From assembly GCA_023333565.1 (NCBI GenBank), contig JAJKFH010003889.1, forward strand, positions 366,429-430,428: DNA of 64,000 bases, given 5' to 3'. Below, piece after piece: positions 47,119 to 59,180 of the stretch (position 1 is its first letter; each line of letters opens with the position of its first letter). This DNA is from Puffinus mauretanicus. Its lineage: Eukaryota; Chordata; Aves; Procellariiformes; Procellariidae. A program made the position numbers and the translations under genes. The notes below the pieces were generated by a model, which saw only the letters and a program-made list of their open reading frames with translations, had not been told where the DNA came from and ran no database searches.

Positions 47119-48739
47119 AAGGCTGTCAACTGCTATTTCTGCTCTGCTGGGTGGGGAAATAAGGAGGAGAGAGAAACGTGTTGCCTCTGAGCAGGGACAG
47201 CACCTGCGAACGGGGGATTTGTCTGCCAGGTGCTCTGGAACAGGAGCCTGGCAGGGGGAGCTAAACGGTTCCTGGGGGCTGACTGATTTTTTTCCATCAA
47301 AAGGCCTATTTCAGGTCTTTCAAAAGAGCTAAGAGAAAAGAGGAGTGTTGTCCTACATTCATGTTTGGTCTCACTTCCTTCTGACCAGCCAGCCAGCAGA
47401 AATGAGCGGGCAATTTCTGCTTGGATTTCCCTCCTGCAAAGCCCTAGCGAGGCTTGAAGCAACGGCGATGTGCACTGGAACTACAGCACCCTGGGGTTTT
47501 ATGGAAGGGAGAACAAGCACAGGTCCTGGAAGACAGGGAACTGGAAGCAAGGAGTATCCCCAAAGCCTCATTTAGGAAGGTTTTGCACTTTTCTTTGAAA
47601 CAGATTGCTCTTCCTATTGTCAGAGACAGCTCGTACCACTGGGTCCAGGCTGAGGTGTTCCCATACATCGCTCTGTTCCTTCTGCAGCAATGACATTCTC
47701 AGAGGAGGAAAGAGATTTTGTTAGAAATAAAAGTGGAAAGAAAAATAAAACCCCTTAAGCTCACTGATTTATGGTTATATGGGGCAGAAAGCTCAGATCT
47801 ATTCTCCAGTCCAATTGCTGCGTGATTCCTGCTGCTGTCCTAAACTCTCCGCACCCTCTAAGCAAAACAGTGCTGCACCTCTCTGTGCTCTTCAGCAATG
47901 TAGCAAAGGTATTAGCTGGAGAAAAAAAAAAGTCTGCCTGCAAGGGAATAAAGGTCAGCTCTGCTGAAATTAAATAGATTTTGAGACTGCATGTCAATTA
48001 GACACATACAAAAGAAACTAATAAAGTTAATTCACTAAACTGGAAAGCTGTGATAAAGCAGCCCTGTAAGATACATAGAAAAAAAGGTGGGGAGGGGCTG
48101 GTAAACAGAAATAGAAGAGAGGAACGGAATAAAAGGAAGTGCAGAACAAGAAATAATGAGTAAAAGAGACGGAGATAAATGTGATATTCATTCCTGAAAA
48201 GGTAAAAGCAAATGAAATGAGATCAGGATGAAAGACAGAACCTAAATAATCCAAAACACACAGTTCTGCTGTGTCAAACATAAGAAGGGAGAAGGTTTCT
48301 TCTTCACAGACGAGATAATTGTCTTAAGAGCCCAGGAGAGCGGATCTGTGTTTGAAAAAGAGCACAGTGGCCGGGGCAAGAGGAGGAGGGGACGCCTGGG
48401 TGGGGAGAGAACAGCCTGACCTCCTACATCCCGGGTATTTGTGCACCCGTCCGGGCAAAGAGCAACCACCACATCAGCAGCCCCAGACCTGCTGAGTCTG
48501 GGGTCCACCTGTTAGCGATGCAGCCTTGTCTGACAGGTACAGGGGACAGAAATGGGCAGATCCAGTAGTACAGGTGCTCCTTTCCAGTGCAGTGCTGTAC
48601 AGACACTGGTAACAATCTCCAGTCTCATGGATGGTCTTCAGTGAAGCAACGACCTGTACAACCCACAGATTGGACCCATATGACCCATTCAACAGGGATC
48701 ATTGCAGTGGCTGATCTTCAACCATCCCACAAGGAGCTG
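47119..48739. other. Non-coding stretch, no gene seen
   Basis: Mixed DNA; purine-rich portions at 48080-48240. No repeat family or coding signal recognised. Confidence 0.5.
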
Positions 48740-48870
48740 CTGAGCACACCAGAAAATCTAGCTCTGATCAAAATGTTAACATGGGAAGCTGAAAATCTGG
48801 CTCTGGTTTTACTATTGGTGCCTCTGAAGCCCGGCAAACGCCTCTTTGAAAATCTGCCCTCTCTGTCACC
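48740..48870 (+). repeat. Possible remnant of an old amniote repeat
   Basis: gctgaaaatctggctctgg, ggtgcctctgaagcccgg and cctctttgaaaatctgccc follow a pattern ('gaaaatctgg...ggtgcct...tttgaaaatctggccc') that I recall from old dispersed repeats of birds and reptiles. A related pattern occurs at 63.3 kb. Tentative. Confidence 0.35.
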
Positions 48871-49299
48871 TTGTCTTCCAATTCTTTGATTTTGTTAAAG
48901 TGAAGATGACGCACTTAGATTCTAAGAGCACTTAGTCCTTGAAAGTCTGTTTCGCAGTGGTAACTGCCTTTGTCCATTTGATCACCGATATGCAATAAAA
49001 TTCAGCAGCAGTTTACGTGCATTGGGGAAATATGCTTGTAAAAGTCCCATTACAGTTTATTGGATGCTTTTTGCTTCCTTCTGTGGTTGAGGAAGAGTGG
49101 AAATTGTTCTGTTTAATGTATACACAGTGGACACAGAGTATGACAAGAGAGTTCAGCCACATCTGGGAAGCGGTGCCTTGGACACCACTCATGCAAGCAA
49201 ACCTTCTACCAGCTGAAATGGCCTGAACTGAGAAACAGCGTGGTCTGAATCGTCAACCAGGATAAACTGGTTGCTCCACTGAAGCATGGGATCAGACCT
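48871..49299. other. Non-coding gap, nothing recognised
   Basis: Unique-looking mixed DNA. Confidence 0.45.
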
Positions 49300-49560
49300 G
49301 AGGGCAAGTTAGATGGATCTTAGCCCAATATGGTCATGGATCCAGCATGGATCTTAATGCAGCATGGAGAGAACTTGAGGGAATGACTGAACGATGTAGG
49401 ACAAGACTCCAGATGTCACAGAAAAGCTGCTGTTACATGACACAGCCCCATCCCAGCCCTCAGTCTATATATCATACTTCTGAGTGAAAGCATGGAGCTG
49501 GCTCCAACTAGGAGTTGACCTAAGATGGATCTAAGATGGCAACCTGAGTCGACCCTTAGA
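49300..49560. repeat. Cluster of short internal repeats
   Basis: agatggatcttag (49311-49323) and catggatcc / agcatggatctt / agcatgg (49335-49367) come first; ctaagatggat followed directly by ctaagatggc (49520-49540) comes at the far end. The GGATC and AAGATGG words recur more than expected locally. May be a decayed tandem array. Confidence 0.4.
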
Positions 49561-51755
49561 TCAACTTTAATTTCTTCTGCCTATTCTATCTTTCCACAAA
49601 ACTGACTGGCCCTGAAAAAACGCTCCATCATTTCCTTTGGAGGAGTCTAGTCCAGGATTTGAAGAGGCAAATAGTTCACTTATGTTTCCTCCACCCCTTA
49701 AAAGCTGCCTCCGGCCCAGATCCTACCCTTGATTTGGCAATGCTTCTGGACAGAGGCCAGAATATGCTGGCTGGAGGTACGGTTAGCCCAGTGAATGGAT
49801 ACCCCGCCTTGCCTTTCCACTTTTATTTTACTGTTGCAATTGTTACTGTTCTGCAGGGCATTTCCTGGGTTTAATGAACATCAGGCGGGCCTTCCACCTG
49901 ACGGTTCATTAGTGCCTTCCAACAGAGAGAGCACCACACTGAAGTCATTATTGATTTGTTACATGCACCACTGAAGGATTTCCATATGGAGAGGTAGTCA
50001 GTTGAGGTGACCCTGAAAACATGGAGTCTCACATCAAACGCCAAACAGAAGATGTATGAAAGAGCATCAGGGAATTTGGTACCGTCAGCCTGGTGTCTCT
50101 GATCCGGCTTCAAGGACGGAGTGGAGGCTATGTAGTGATGCTGTCCTGAGATGTCAGGACCCTCACAGAGGCTGCTGCATTGAATTGATTGCGTTTCTCA
50201 AAGGGTTTTTACTCCCGGCACAGCCGAGGCTCCTCCAGCTGTGGTCAGCAAAGGGCCTCCTGGGTACGTCAGCCCAGATGCGAGAACTGAGGGGATAAGG
50301 GATTCTTTTAGTGAGAACCTAAACATGGATTTCCAGTGGAGGAAAAAGAAGGAGAGTGTAACACTTCACTGCAAGAGGCAAACATCTCTCTGAGTGGCTC
50401 ATTAGGAGAAAAGAAAGTCGATTAAAGCTGGAATCAAAGAACTGCAATACTAATGTTATAAATATATGTGCAAAGTGGTCCTCTAGCCTCACTCTCACAT
50501 TCTCACGCACTGAGTTTCTGTTCTCCCTTGCCTCTTCTAAAAGGAGAGAGGGGAACAGGCTGATTAATAAGGCTACAGAAAAACAGAGAACCAACTCCAG
50601 AAGAAGAAATACATTTTGTTTAAACTCATTTCCCTATTTTTTCCCTCCCTCGCCAATGAATTTTGACACTGATGTTTTCCCTTTTTCCTGTTTATTGTTT
50701 TAAATAGAAAGTTTCTGCTTTCAAAACACCTTCTTTCTGTTTCCCCCCTCTCCTTTTTATTAATGTCAAAACAAGGGAGCAAGCAGGTTCTCAGCTCCTC
50801 CCGTGAGGGAAATGTTCAGTTCGAATTTTCTCATCAAAACCTGGCAGGTGTTTATCTAATTTTGGTCACACACACTACGCAGGCAAAAGCATGTCTGAGG
50901 AGGCATATTCATGACATATATCAATACATGTTTATTGCAATGGCTTCCTCACCCTTTTTTACTTTGCTCTTCTCTCTGGAAGAACTTTATTCAGCTTTAC
51001 CCACCATTGCAAGCACTGTATCAACCCCCGGTTCAAACCAGAGCAGCACAGATGTCTAATAGGAACTGGCTGCACGGGAGTTGAAAGGGAGCCCTTGGTA
51101 CCAAACACCCGAAGTGCCTTGTACCTGACCAGGAGCGTCCCGGTTTGGCGCAGTGAAGGAGCGGTGCTGGCAAATCGAGCCTGGCGCTTCCAGCCAGGCC
51201 TAAAGCAGGAGGAGAGGACGTGCCAGGCAGCCCCCTGAAGGGCAGCGCTTTAACAATGACACGGAGTCATGTACGCTGTTGGGCAAAGGAAAAACAGAGG
51301 GAATGTAGTTTCTATTTGTTCCTGGGGAGGCACACTGCAAAACTACACATGCCACTACTTTGCCCTGCACCTGTATCTCACAGACAGAAACACACACGCA
51401 TACCCCAATGGGAAATCGGTGCTGCGCTTATTACTTGCCATCTGCAAAGGGCACCATGTGTCTTAGGCAGGTAGTGGTGTGCATCTGGCATGCAGCATCC
51501 AAACATCCCCCTGGCCTGAGACATCAAGGCATGATCAGATCCAGCTGCGTTGGGAAGATGTGCCAGAAAGGACTGGGGAGGTGTGGAAGGGAGACACACA
51601 ACTACGTCGTATGCCCTAGCATCTGTACCCACCCAGGATGGGGTGTGGGGAAGCCCTGACACCCCTTTCCTGGTAAACCTGCACCTGTAACAGATGCTCT
51701 GGCAAGGCAGCATCTCACAGCAAATCAGACAGCACTGAAATCTGGAATTTAGCCT
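49561..51755. other. Non-coding stretch, no gene seen
   Basis: Mixed DNA. 50600-50760 is pyrimidine-rich with several T/C runs. No repeat family or coding signal recognised; frames stay under 130 codons. Confidence 0.5.
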
Positions 51756-52095
51756 CAATCTAAAATATATATATTTAACACCCCAAATGCAAAAGCATGA
51801 CCCATTATTTACTAACTCAGGCCATGTTAATAAAGGTAATACATAATTATTGCTGAAAAGTTCAATGCAAAAGTTCCCTCAGCTATAAACATATCACATT
51901 TCTCCTCTGTTTGATGTCCTAATTACAAGCATCACCGTCCATCTGAGTTAGAACTAGATTAAGGCTCTGCTTGCATTTAAAGTGTTTGTTAGCACTGTTT
52001 AATAGTGAGAGATGACTAATTGGCCATCATGTTGGTGATGAATGAAGCTGAGACGCAAGGCAGTGCATGAAAATTACATATGATTATTGCCAAAA
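51756..52095. other. A/T-rich block, strong candidate conserved element
   Basis: Starts with a TA run (51762-51775), then about 320 bases of unique sequence with cattatttac, gttaataaagg, cataattattg, cctaattacaag, ctagattaagg, gtttaatag, gactaattggccat and aaaattacatatg. The variety of homeodomain-type cores and the absence of repeats make it the most enhancer-like block of the window. Ends just before an A9/C8 low-complexity junction (52108-52133). Confidence 0.4.
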
Positions 52096-54274
52096 ATTAG
52101 ATTGAAGAAAAAAAAACCACGTACACCCCCCCCATCCTGTTTGAACACCAGGGTTGATCTGAAACCCACCAACAGCTCTGAATACAGGTGGAGATGGGCT
52201 CATACTGTAACAGGCAGCTGAGTGTCCCATGTTCATCCCTGGGCTGAACTCATGCACCTCCACCCTCTTCACACATGGTGGGGTGTGCTTGTCATTGCGG
52301 GTGTGAAAGAAGCTGTTTGTCACGCTGCAGCTGGTTCCTTCCCCATCATCGCCACAGAGTAATAATCTTGTCACATCTCACAAGTTAAACGTGGTTTATC
52401 CGACTCTCCGTGCGGCACTGGCAGCACAGCGGGTGTCCCTCTTCCCTTCCAGGCCGTGGTGAAGTAGCTCCCCTGTGTGCTGTTAGAGTGTGCGTGTTGT
52501 TGCAGGTGCTACTTTTCAGTGGAAACAGAAAAAACAAGGCCCTGCCTGCATCAGCTCATTAAAGGCTCAGTGCTGTGGGGGGCTAAGGGGATCAGCAAGG
52601 CAAGGAGTGGTGAGAGAATAGTATCTTTCATTAACCTAGGGAGAAAGCTAACAAGCTTACAGGCACGTGAGGCAGATACGGAGAAACCAGCCTGCTGCTT
52701 CTCACAGCTGTATCAGCTCCTCTGATGAAATTCATAAGCACTCTTCACAAGGGTGGTGGAAGGGGCTTTTAAGGCTATTGTGTGTATAAGATACTTAGAT
52801 TCACTTCTTCCCAGCCTGTTACTTCTACGGCTACATCCACCTCTTTGGTCACCAATGGTCAGTACTCGGCTGTTAAAGCACCTTTGTGTTCAACCCTCGA
52901 GGTGGCTGCATTTCAGCTCAGGCTGGACTCACTTCAGTACAGTTTTGAAGGCTTTTTACTGTGAAATGTTCACAAGTGCAAGCAGCAGTCAGCACAGTGA
53001 AGCCTTGCTTTTTTACTGGAGCACATGTTATGCAATGAATTGGTAATAATCATACACTTTTCTGTGTCAACTACCTTCTTGCCCCCTCCAAAACGAGCAG
53101 CAGCACGTCCTCCCCTGTCTCTCTCAGTTTCCTGACACAAATCTGCTTCAGATTAAACTTAAGGAACTTGCTACTGAAGCTAAGAAAAGACTTTGCTCTA
53201 CCTTGGTCTCATGGTTGGGACACTGGTGATTGCAGATTTCCCTGATTAAGGTGGGAAGCCGGGACTGGACCACTCCATGCAAAATGTAAGATCAAGTTTG
53301 CTATCTGTTCAGAACATGAAAACAACAAAATCTTCTTGGGAAATTTCTAAGCTGACTCCTAGCTTGGATATTCGGCCACGCAAATCTGGGATGTGTGATA
53401 AGAACCTGTAGCCTAAATTTTAACCTACTCCAGCAGCTCAGGAAGAGAAGTTACCAAAATGCATCACGGGAGGTAAAGTCTGCATGGCAGGAGTCTTAAT
53501 TCTCTCTGGTGCCCTGGCTCAATATGACCAACCAGTGGAAACCGATATTTCCCGAACAAAATTATGGACACTTGGCCAGGTTTGTTTCAGTTGATTTTTG
53601 GAATCAAGATGTGAATTTTTGCTGAGGGACATCCTCCCTGTTGATGGTTTTTGACACCTTTTCACAGCAAATCCCAGGTTCAGAAAGGGATGGGGAAAGA
53701 GGTCAGTTTTCTTATTAGAGAGTTCCTGCAAATACTTTCCACAGGAGAAAGGACTTTGGGTTCAGAAATCAACAAGTGAATCCATTAAACACTCCACATA
53801 ATGCAACTGTTGATATAACAGGGCCCAAGATGCTTGAGACCATCCCGGCGCTCCTCCTCATCCATGTGTCACGTTGTTCCTGGTTGAAAGCCTCACACAG
53901 CAGTGCACAGGCCAGCGCTGGATGTGTGCTGTTCTCCCGTACAGCGTGCTGCTCTCTCAAACGTATTGAGCCCATGCCTGGGCAAGGCTTTAGGAGTGCT
54001 GTCAGCACTGCAGGGTTGCCCATCTTTCAGCCTGTGGCAACTAGTTTGCTGTGAGCACCCGGAGTTGATTTAAAGAGGATGCAGAGGTACAGCGGACTCT
54101 CCTGTGCTACGTACAAGTCTTTGTATCTATGTGGGGCGCTTTCTGCTGGTGTGTGCAAGTGGGAAAGCAAAATGGTCATGGTACCAGTATCCCTTGGGGG
54201 CTGCGACAGTCCATGCTGGATGCCAGCCCACGTGAGATATACTTAACAGTCCCCAATCGTCTGAAAATTCATAA
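52096..54274. other. Non-coding stretch, no gene seen
   Basis: Mixed DNA beginning with short poly-A and poly-C runs. Open frames under 100 codons. No repeat family recognised. Confidence 0.5.
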
Positions 54275-54600
54275 ATCTCCAAAATTATCCTAATGGCAAA
54301 TATAAATCTTAAAAAAGCCCTCGCTTCTCACAGTCCTTTCATGCATTGCTTGGCAGTCAGCTTGTCCCCAGGATATGAGGAAGCATCTGTGTTTGTAGGG
54401 TGGGTGTGGGAGGAAACTGGCTTACCCATGAAAATATTGCCAATTGCACCTTTTATTTCACACATTTAGCCACTGAGATGAAACAAAACTGTGTAGAAAA
54501 ACTAATTTCATCTGCTGCACAATACCATTATTACCATAATCTAGTATAAAAGGGTGAACTTCACAGCACTGGTAAATACATTATGAGAGTCATTTAAGAT
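54275..54600. other. A/T-rich block with a TATA-like word
   Basis: Unique A/T-rich DNA with attatcctaatgg, cattattaccataat and, at 54545-54552, TATAAAAG, an exact TATA-box match. No initiator at the usual 30-base spacing, no CpG and no downstream gene were seen. More likely a regulatory or neutral A/T-rich block than a core promoter. Confidence 0.3.
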
Positions 54601-55639
54601 CCCGGCTCAACAGCTGAGCATACAGAGAGGCTCGCATTTTTGCAAACAAGGGCTTACAAAAATAACACCTTCTTCCTGCTATGATCTAGACACTTCAGCT
54701 CAGAGTTATCTGAGGAATAATGGAACACCTCAGTGCACTGTTCCTTTTTTTCCAGTCTTGATTTTAAATATTTCTGTCTCTCCACCCTACCTATAGCCTG
54801 GAACTGCATCTTCTTCAGTATAGCGGCAAGGAAACTGCAGGAGGATAACAGAGAAGACCTTGTCTGTTCCTGCCTCTGCCACCAGTTGCCTTGCCAGACT
54901 TGAGAAAAATGCTTTACCGTGTCTGCCTAGCTGCGTAGCACCCCAGGGCTCTCGCTCTCTGTTTGTACAACATGTAGTGCAGGGGGTAAAGCACCATCAA
55001 AAGGTGCCTGCAGCTGAAAGCATGCTAGTAATTAGTAATAGCCCATGGGCACCCAGCTCCAGGCTCAGCACATCATCTGTCAGCTCAGCAGCCAGGGTGC
55101 ACTGCTCTGGCCAGACAGTCTCTCTTCCAGCACAAGAACCAGAACTGCAAGATACGGAGAAGTTGCGACTGGATGGAGATGTGTAAGCACACACCAGTTT
55201 ATCCAAGGGGCTACATTTTTCCTCATTGCTTCAAATGAAATAGTAAGTTTCTAGCAAAAGTCTTTATATGGAATCATTTTTCATTGCCCTTCCACCAGCC
55301 AGTTTCACACCATGTTTTCCTTATTCTCTGCGCTGGGGGGTAATTTCCACGCGTCCTGCACTCGGTCAGCAGCTATGCCTCTGCACACCGCAGACTGACT
55401 GGTGAACTGTGCATGTCTGATACCCTGTACCTCACGCTGAGCTTATGATTTCCCTACAGTTTCCCTACGTCTTTTCTCCAACCCAGTAGGAAATCCTTAC
55501 CAATCACACTTTCTGCAGGGGTCAGTTCCTGACCCATCCGAGCTCAGCCACCGGCCATGTGATAACGCATTAACACTGCTGTTCAGGGGTGGTGCCCCGA
55601 AGGGCTCCTGAGACCGAAGCAGACTTGTGTGCTCACCAG
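54601..55639. other. Non-coding stretch, nothing recognised
   Basis: Mixed DNA; the frame at 54860-55186 (108 codons) has no domain. A short duplication, tttccctac twice, lies at about 55449-55470. Confidence 0.5.
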
Positions 55640-56290
55640 AGTAACTCTTAGATTAAAAGCAGAATTCGAAATAGCCGGATTTGGGCCTGTTTACAGACGC
55701 TGGTCACTCCTGCAGAATGTATTAAAGGCATGATTGCCTGGTGGAGTTAAACTTTTTGCCCCCAACTCAAAATCTTCCAGGAAGGGTGTGAATTCCTCTG
55801 AAAATGTCACATCTGGAGGTTGCAGTACAGCATAGGTGAACTTGCTTTTCTTAAGCACCTTTTATATACGCTGCAGGAGTACACAGCCCTCCGGGTCTTA
55901 GTGATCTGACTTCACTGAATATTGTCCACAGTTAATCTTGTGCTGAAGATGATCTTTGAAGTACCAATCATGCAAAAATCGACTTTATGTTTGAAGGACA
56001 AATGCAAAGTCTCTCTTACTGTCCTTTTATAACACACACTCCATCACAGCTGACACAACCACTCCTGTCAAATATTGTAGTTTAAATAGCTCTGTTGGTA
56101 AATGATAAATACAAGAGCATACATTTGGATAACCTTACACCCTGGAGAGAAGAGGGTGCCCTGGATTTATTGTTACAATGTTTAATATTGCTTCGTTTTG
56201 TCCAAAGAGAAATACTGGAATTGTTCATAAAGGTGAACCCTGTAAATCAATAAAGACATTCTTGGTAAATCTGATTTTTAGCTGGGAAAG
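55640..56290. other. A/T-rich unique block
   Basis: Repeat-free and increasingly A/T-rich to 56280, with gtttaatattgc, gtaaatcaataaag and gtttaaatagc. Possible conserved element; evidence is composition only. Confidence 0.3.
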
Positions 56291-57375
56291 ATTTTAGCTG
56301 CATGACAAGAGGTACAGAGGGGGGGAAGCTGTTTTTTTCCCAAAAATGAAAAAAGAGCATGGCACGGAGAGAAGTGCTTTCCGCTTCAGGTGCCAAGAGA
56401 TGGGAAGTCTGCTGGTCTGGAATATCTTCCCACAGGCTGTCAAACCCCCATAGCGTTCAGAGGCGGCAGCGTGCAGCGAAAAGCACCAGAAGCAGGGGAA
56501 TCCTTCCAGAACGTACCTCTGAGCTTGTCTGAATTTCTCTAACGGCAGCACTGAGTTTCACCACTCTGTGCTCAGGAGTCTGACCCGCTTGCGGCTGTAG
56601 CTCAAGCCAGGGTGCTTTAACACTGGTGCAGCACCCAGGTCCTGCTTTCCAAATGTCTCGCGTTGGCTGCATTAATGCAACAGAGGCCTCTGCACGTAAG
56701 CCCTGTCAGTAGGCAAGCGCCTGGGGATCTGCTGGTCTCTCAGAGAAGCATTCGTACACCGGTTTCCTCTGCTCAAGACGAAGGCAGCGAGCCAGGATCT
56801 CGCCACAGGCACCAGCGGGAAGCATCTCACAAGCTGAGCATTCCCACCCAGATTCTACCTCGCAGGGCAGGATGTCCTTTGCTATTCAGTTCAAAGGGTG
56901 AAAACGTGAATGTAAACCCAGACTTCAGCATTTGACGACCTAGGGAGCAGAGGCTGTTGATAAGTCTATCCTAGAAACTAGTGGGAGAGTTTCTAATTGT
57001 ATTCCTACAGCTTGTTTATGTTGAGCTTTGCTGCTTCCTTCTTTGAACTGCCTTGATTTTGAAGGTTTGTTTGGAGGTTTTTTGTTGTTTTTCTAATAAG
57101 CTATGTACTGCAATTTATTCTGTATCACAGAAACCAGAGAAACGTCTCTGAGAGAAAGACAACTCATGCAAAGAATGACTCAGACATACATCCCATCCTG
57201 CAGAGAAGAACAATGCTCGTGACAGTGCAGCACAGGCTGCTAAAATCTGTAACAAGGCTGCTGGAAAACAAGAAGGTGGTTGGACGAGTTATAGAAACTA
57301 AAGCCAAACCCTCTGATCAAAGAATCGAATTAGAGACAAGAAAGGAAGAGAGAACTGGCTGACAGTCAACCAGAC
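56291..57375. other. Non-coding stretch, nothing recognised
   Basis: Mixed DNA, moderately CpG-containing around 56440-56830. No island, gene or repeat recognised. Confidence 0.5.
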
Positions 57376-57530
57376 GCCCTGTGGGACTTGAAGAACACAA
57401 TTTAATCTCCCTTTGCTTCAGTTCCCCATCCGTAAAATGGCTGTTGGCCACCTTATCTGTTTAGTCTATGGGAGGCTGGGGTCAGAGATGGTCTCTTATT
57501 ATGTGTCTGCACACTTCCTAGCCAAGGGAA
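57376..57530 (+). repeat. MIR-type SINE, best-preserved copy
   Basis: Core: tttaatctccctttgcttca then gttccccatccgtaaaatgg (57410-57440), almost the MIR core. Tail: ttatctgtttagtctatggg then agatggtctcttattatgtg and tctgcacacttcctagc (57450-57522), the typical MIR-related 3' part. The 5' tRNA-like head is missing. Plus orientation. Confidence 0.8.
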
Positions 57531-59180
57531 TCCCGTATTCCTTTATTTCCCATATAGGTAAATAAAGAAGAAATTTTTGAACACCAGGACAGTTAAATCA
57601 AATTTCTAAATGATTTTGTGTTGCACTGTTAACTGCCTGTGAGCTTTTACTGAAGCTTTTTCAACTGGGGAGACATTCTGGACCTCTTTTTCCCATGAGA
57701 CATACTGATGAAGTTGGAGCTGGGGCCTTTGAGCCTTACAAAATCCCTTTCCTCTTCTTCACCCCTACTTCTGTGAAACTTGCATGGGCATCATCCCTTT
57801 TAAGACCATTAACCCTCCATCAAACAGGGCTGAAATTGGCTGAGATGTGCCGAAGTTGGTGAGTCAAAGGACATGCAGCTGCACAACCTATTTCCAGGGA
57901 AAACAAAATCAAAATCCAGCTGGCTGGAGCAAAGCCAAACCAACTCTCCCATCTCAATCAGCAGATCAGTTTATGTCCTCTAAACAGTCCTGTCTCCTTT
58001 CCCATACAGTTTAAGTCCAAGGGGAATTATATCACCAGGCAAATGAGAAGACAATCTGGTTTTGATTTTCATTCAGTCTCTATCGCCTTAGCTGTTTTAA
58101 CACACTGAGGACCCAGTGGCTGTAAGCTGAAACTGAAATATTTAAATGGCATCTGAAACACAAATATTAACAGGGAGAGGAACTATTCCCTGGAAGAGCT
58201 GACCAAAGAGTGGTGCTAATTCTCCATCACTTAGATCCAAACCAGAAGAGCATAGGAGGAACCACAACTTACTAGACTCAGTGCAGAGGTCAGTCATTGA
58301 GCTTTTCTGAGCTTGATGGGTGCCAGAGGCCAGAGTAGAGCAACACACAGGTTCTTTCTGACCGGATAACCTACAGGACTGACTCTTACTCATACAGAGT
58401 CTCTGTTGCACTAGTATCAACCCTGGGAGATGGACTTGCATCACCCTTGGAGGCCACTAGAGAAATACACAGTAGAAAACCACATGAGACCCATGACTAG
58501 GATTTCAAGCCAAAACTGCATCATTTATGGCAACACATCCAGTCTGACCACAGGGTTTTCTAGATAACAAAAGAAAACTCTTTGTCATCCCATGCTCTTA
58601 AAGAGTTCATCTGCAACTGAATCCCCCCCCCAGGCTGCCCAGCTTCCCCAAGCTGCCTCCTCAGGTGGGCAGCCCATTCCAGAGACACAGAAGCCCTGCT
58701 GCCCTGGCCGCAGTCTCAGGGTGATGGGCTCTGTCTCTGACACGGGGATGTTTGGTCTGACACAGCTGCTGTACACACGAGGGAGCCTGGCACTCAACAT
58801 GTTAATGCAGATCCCTGCTGGAGACCATTCATGATGTTGATAGCAGTCCACAAGATTCTTAACCTCTGTCTAATACTGTCACGCTGAATAGATGGTTTGC
58901 CCTCGTGTTTGCAGCTTTCACTGCCTTGTCACGTAATATCTTCAGGGGCCAGAGGCCACACCACTGCTTCTATCAATCCAGCTGCGTGCCCTGCCTTATT
59001 GCATTAGTCCTTTACATCTCTGTCAGACTCTGGTAGGCAGTCAAGGATGTTTACTGATACCCACTGCACAGTCAATCTCAGAGTGATCTCGGTATCTATA
59101 ACCCCTCTCTTTACAAATTACATTGGTTGAAGGCTATAATTATGGGATATAATTAGAAGTGGAGTTTCATTTAATGGAGA
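57531..59180. other. Non-coding stretch, no gene seen
   Basis: Mixed DNA. Nine C at 58623-58631. A/T-rich words at 59120-59170 (ggctataattatgggatata). No repeat family or coding signal recognised. Confidence 0.5.

Noticed and set aside
54136..54156. Partial CTCF-like word (ggggcgctttctgctggtg)
   Set aside because: Core C/G positions of the CTCF motif are replaced by TTT; too weak to call.
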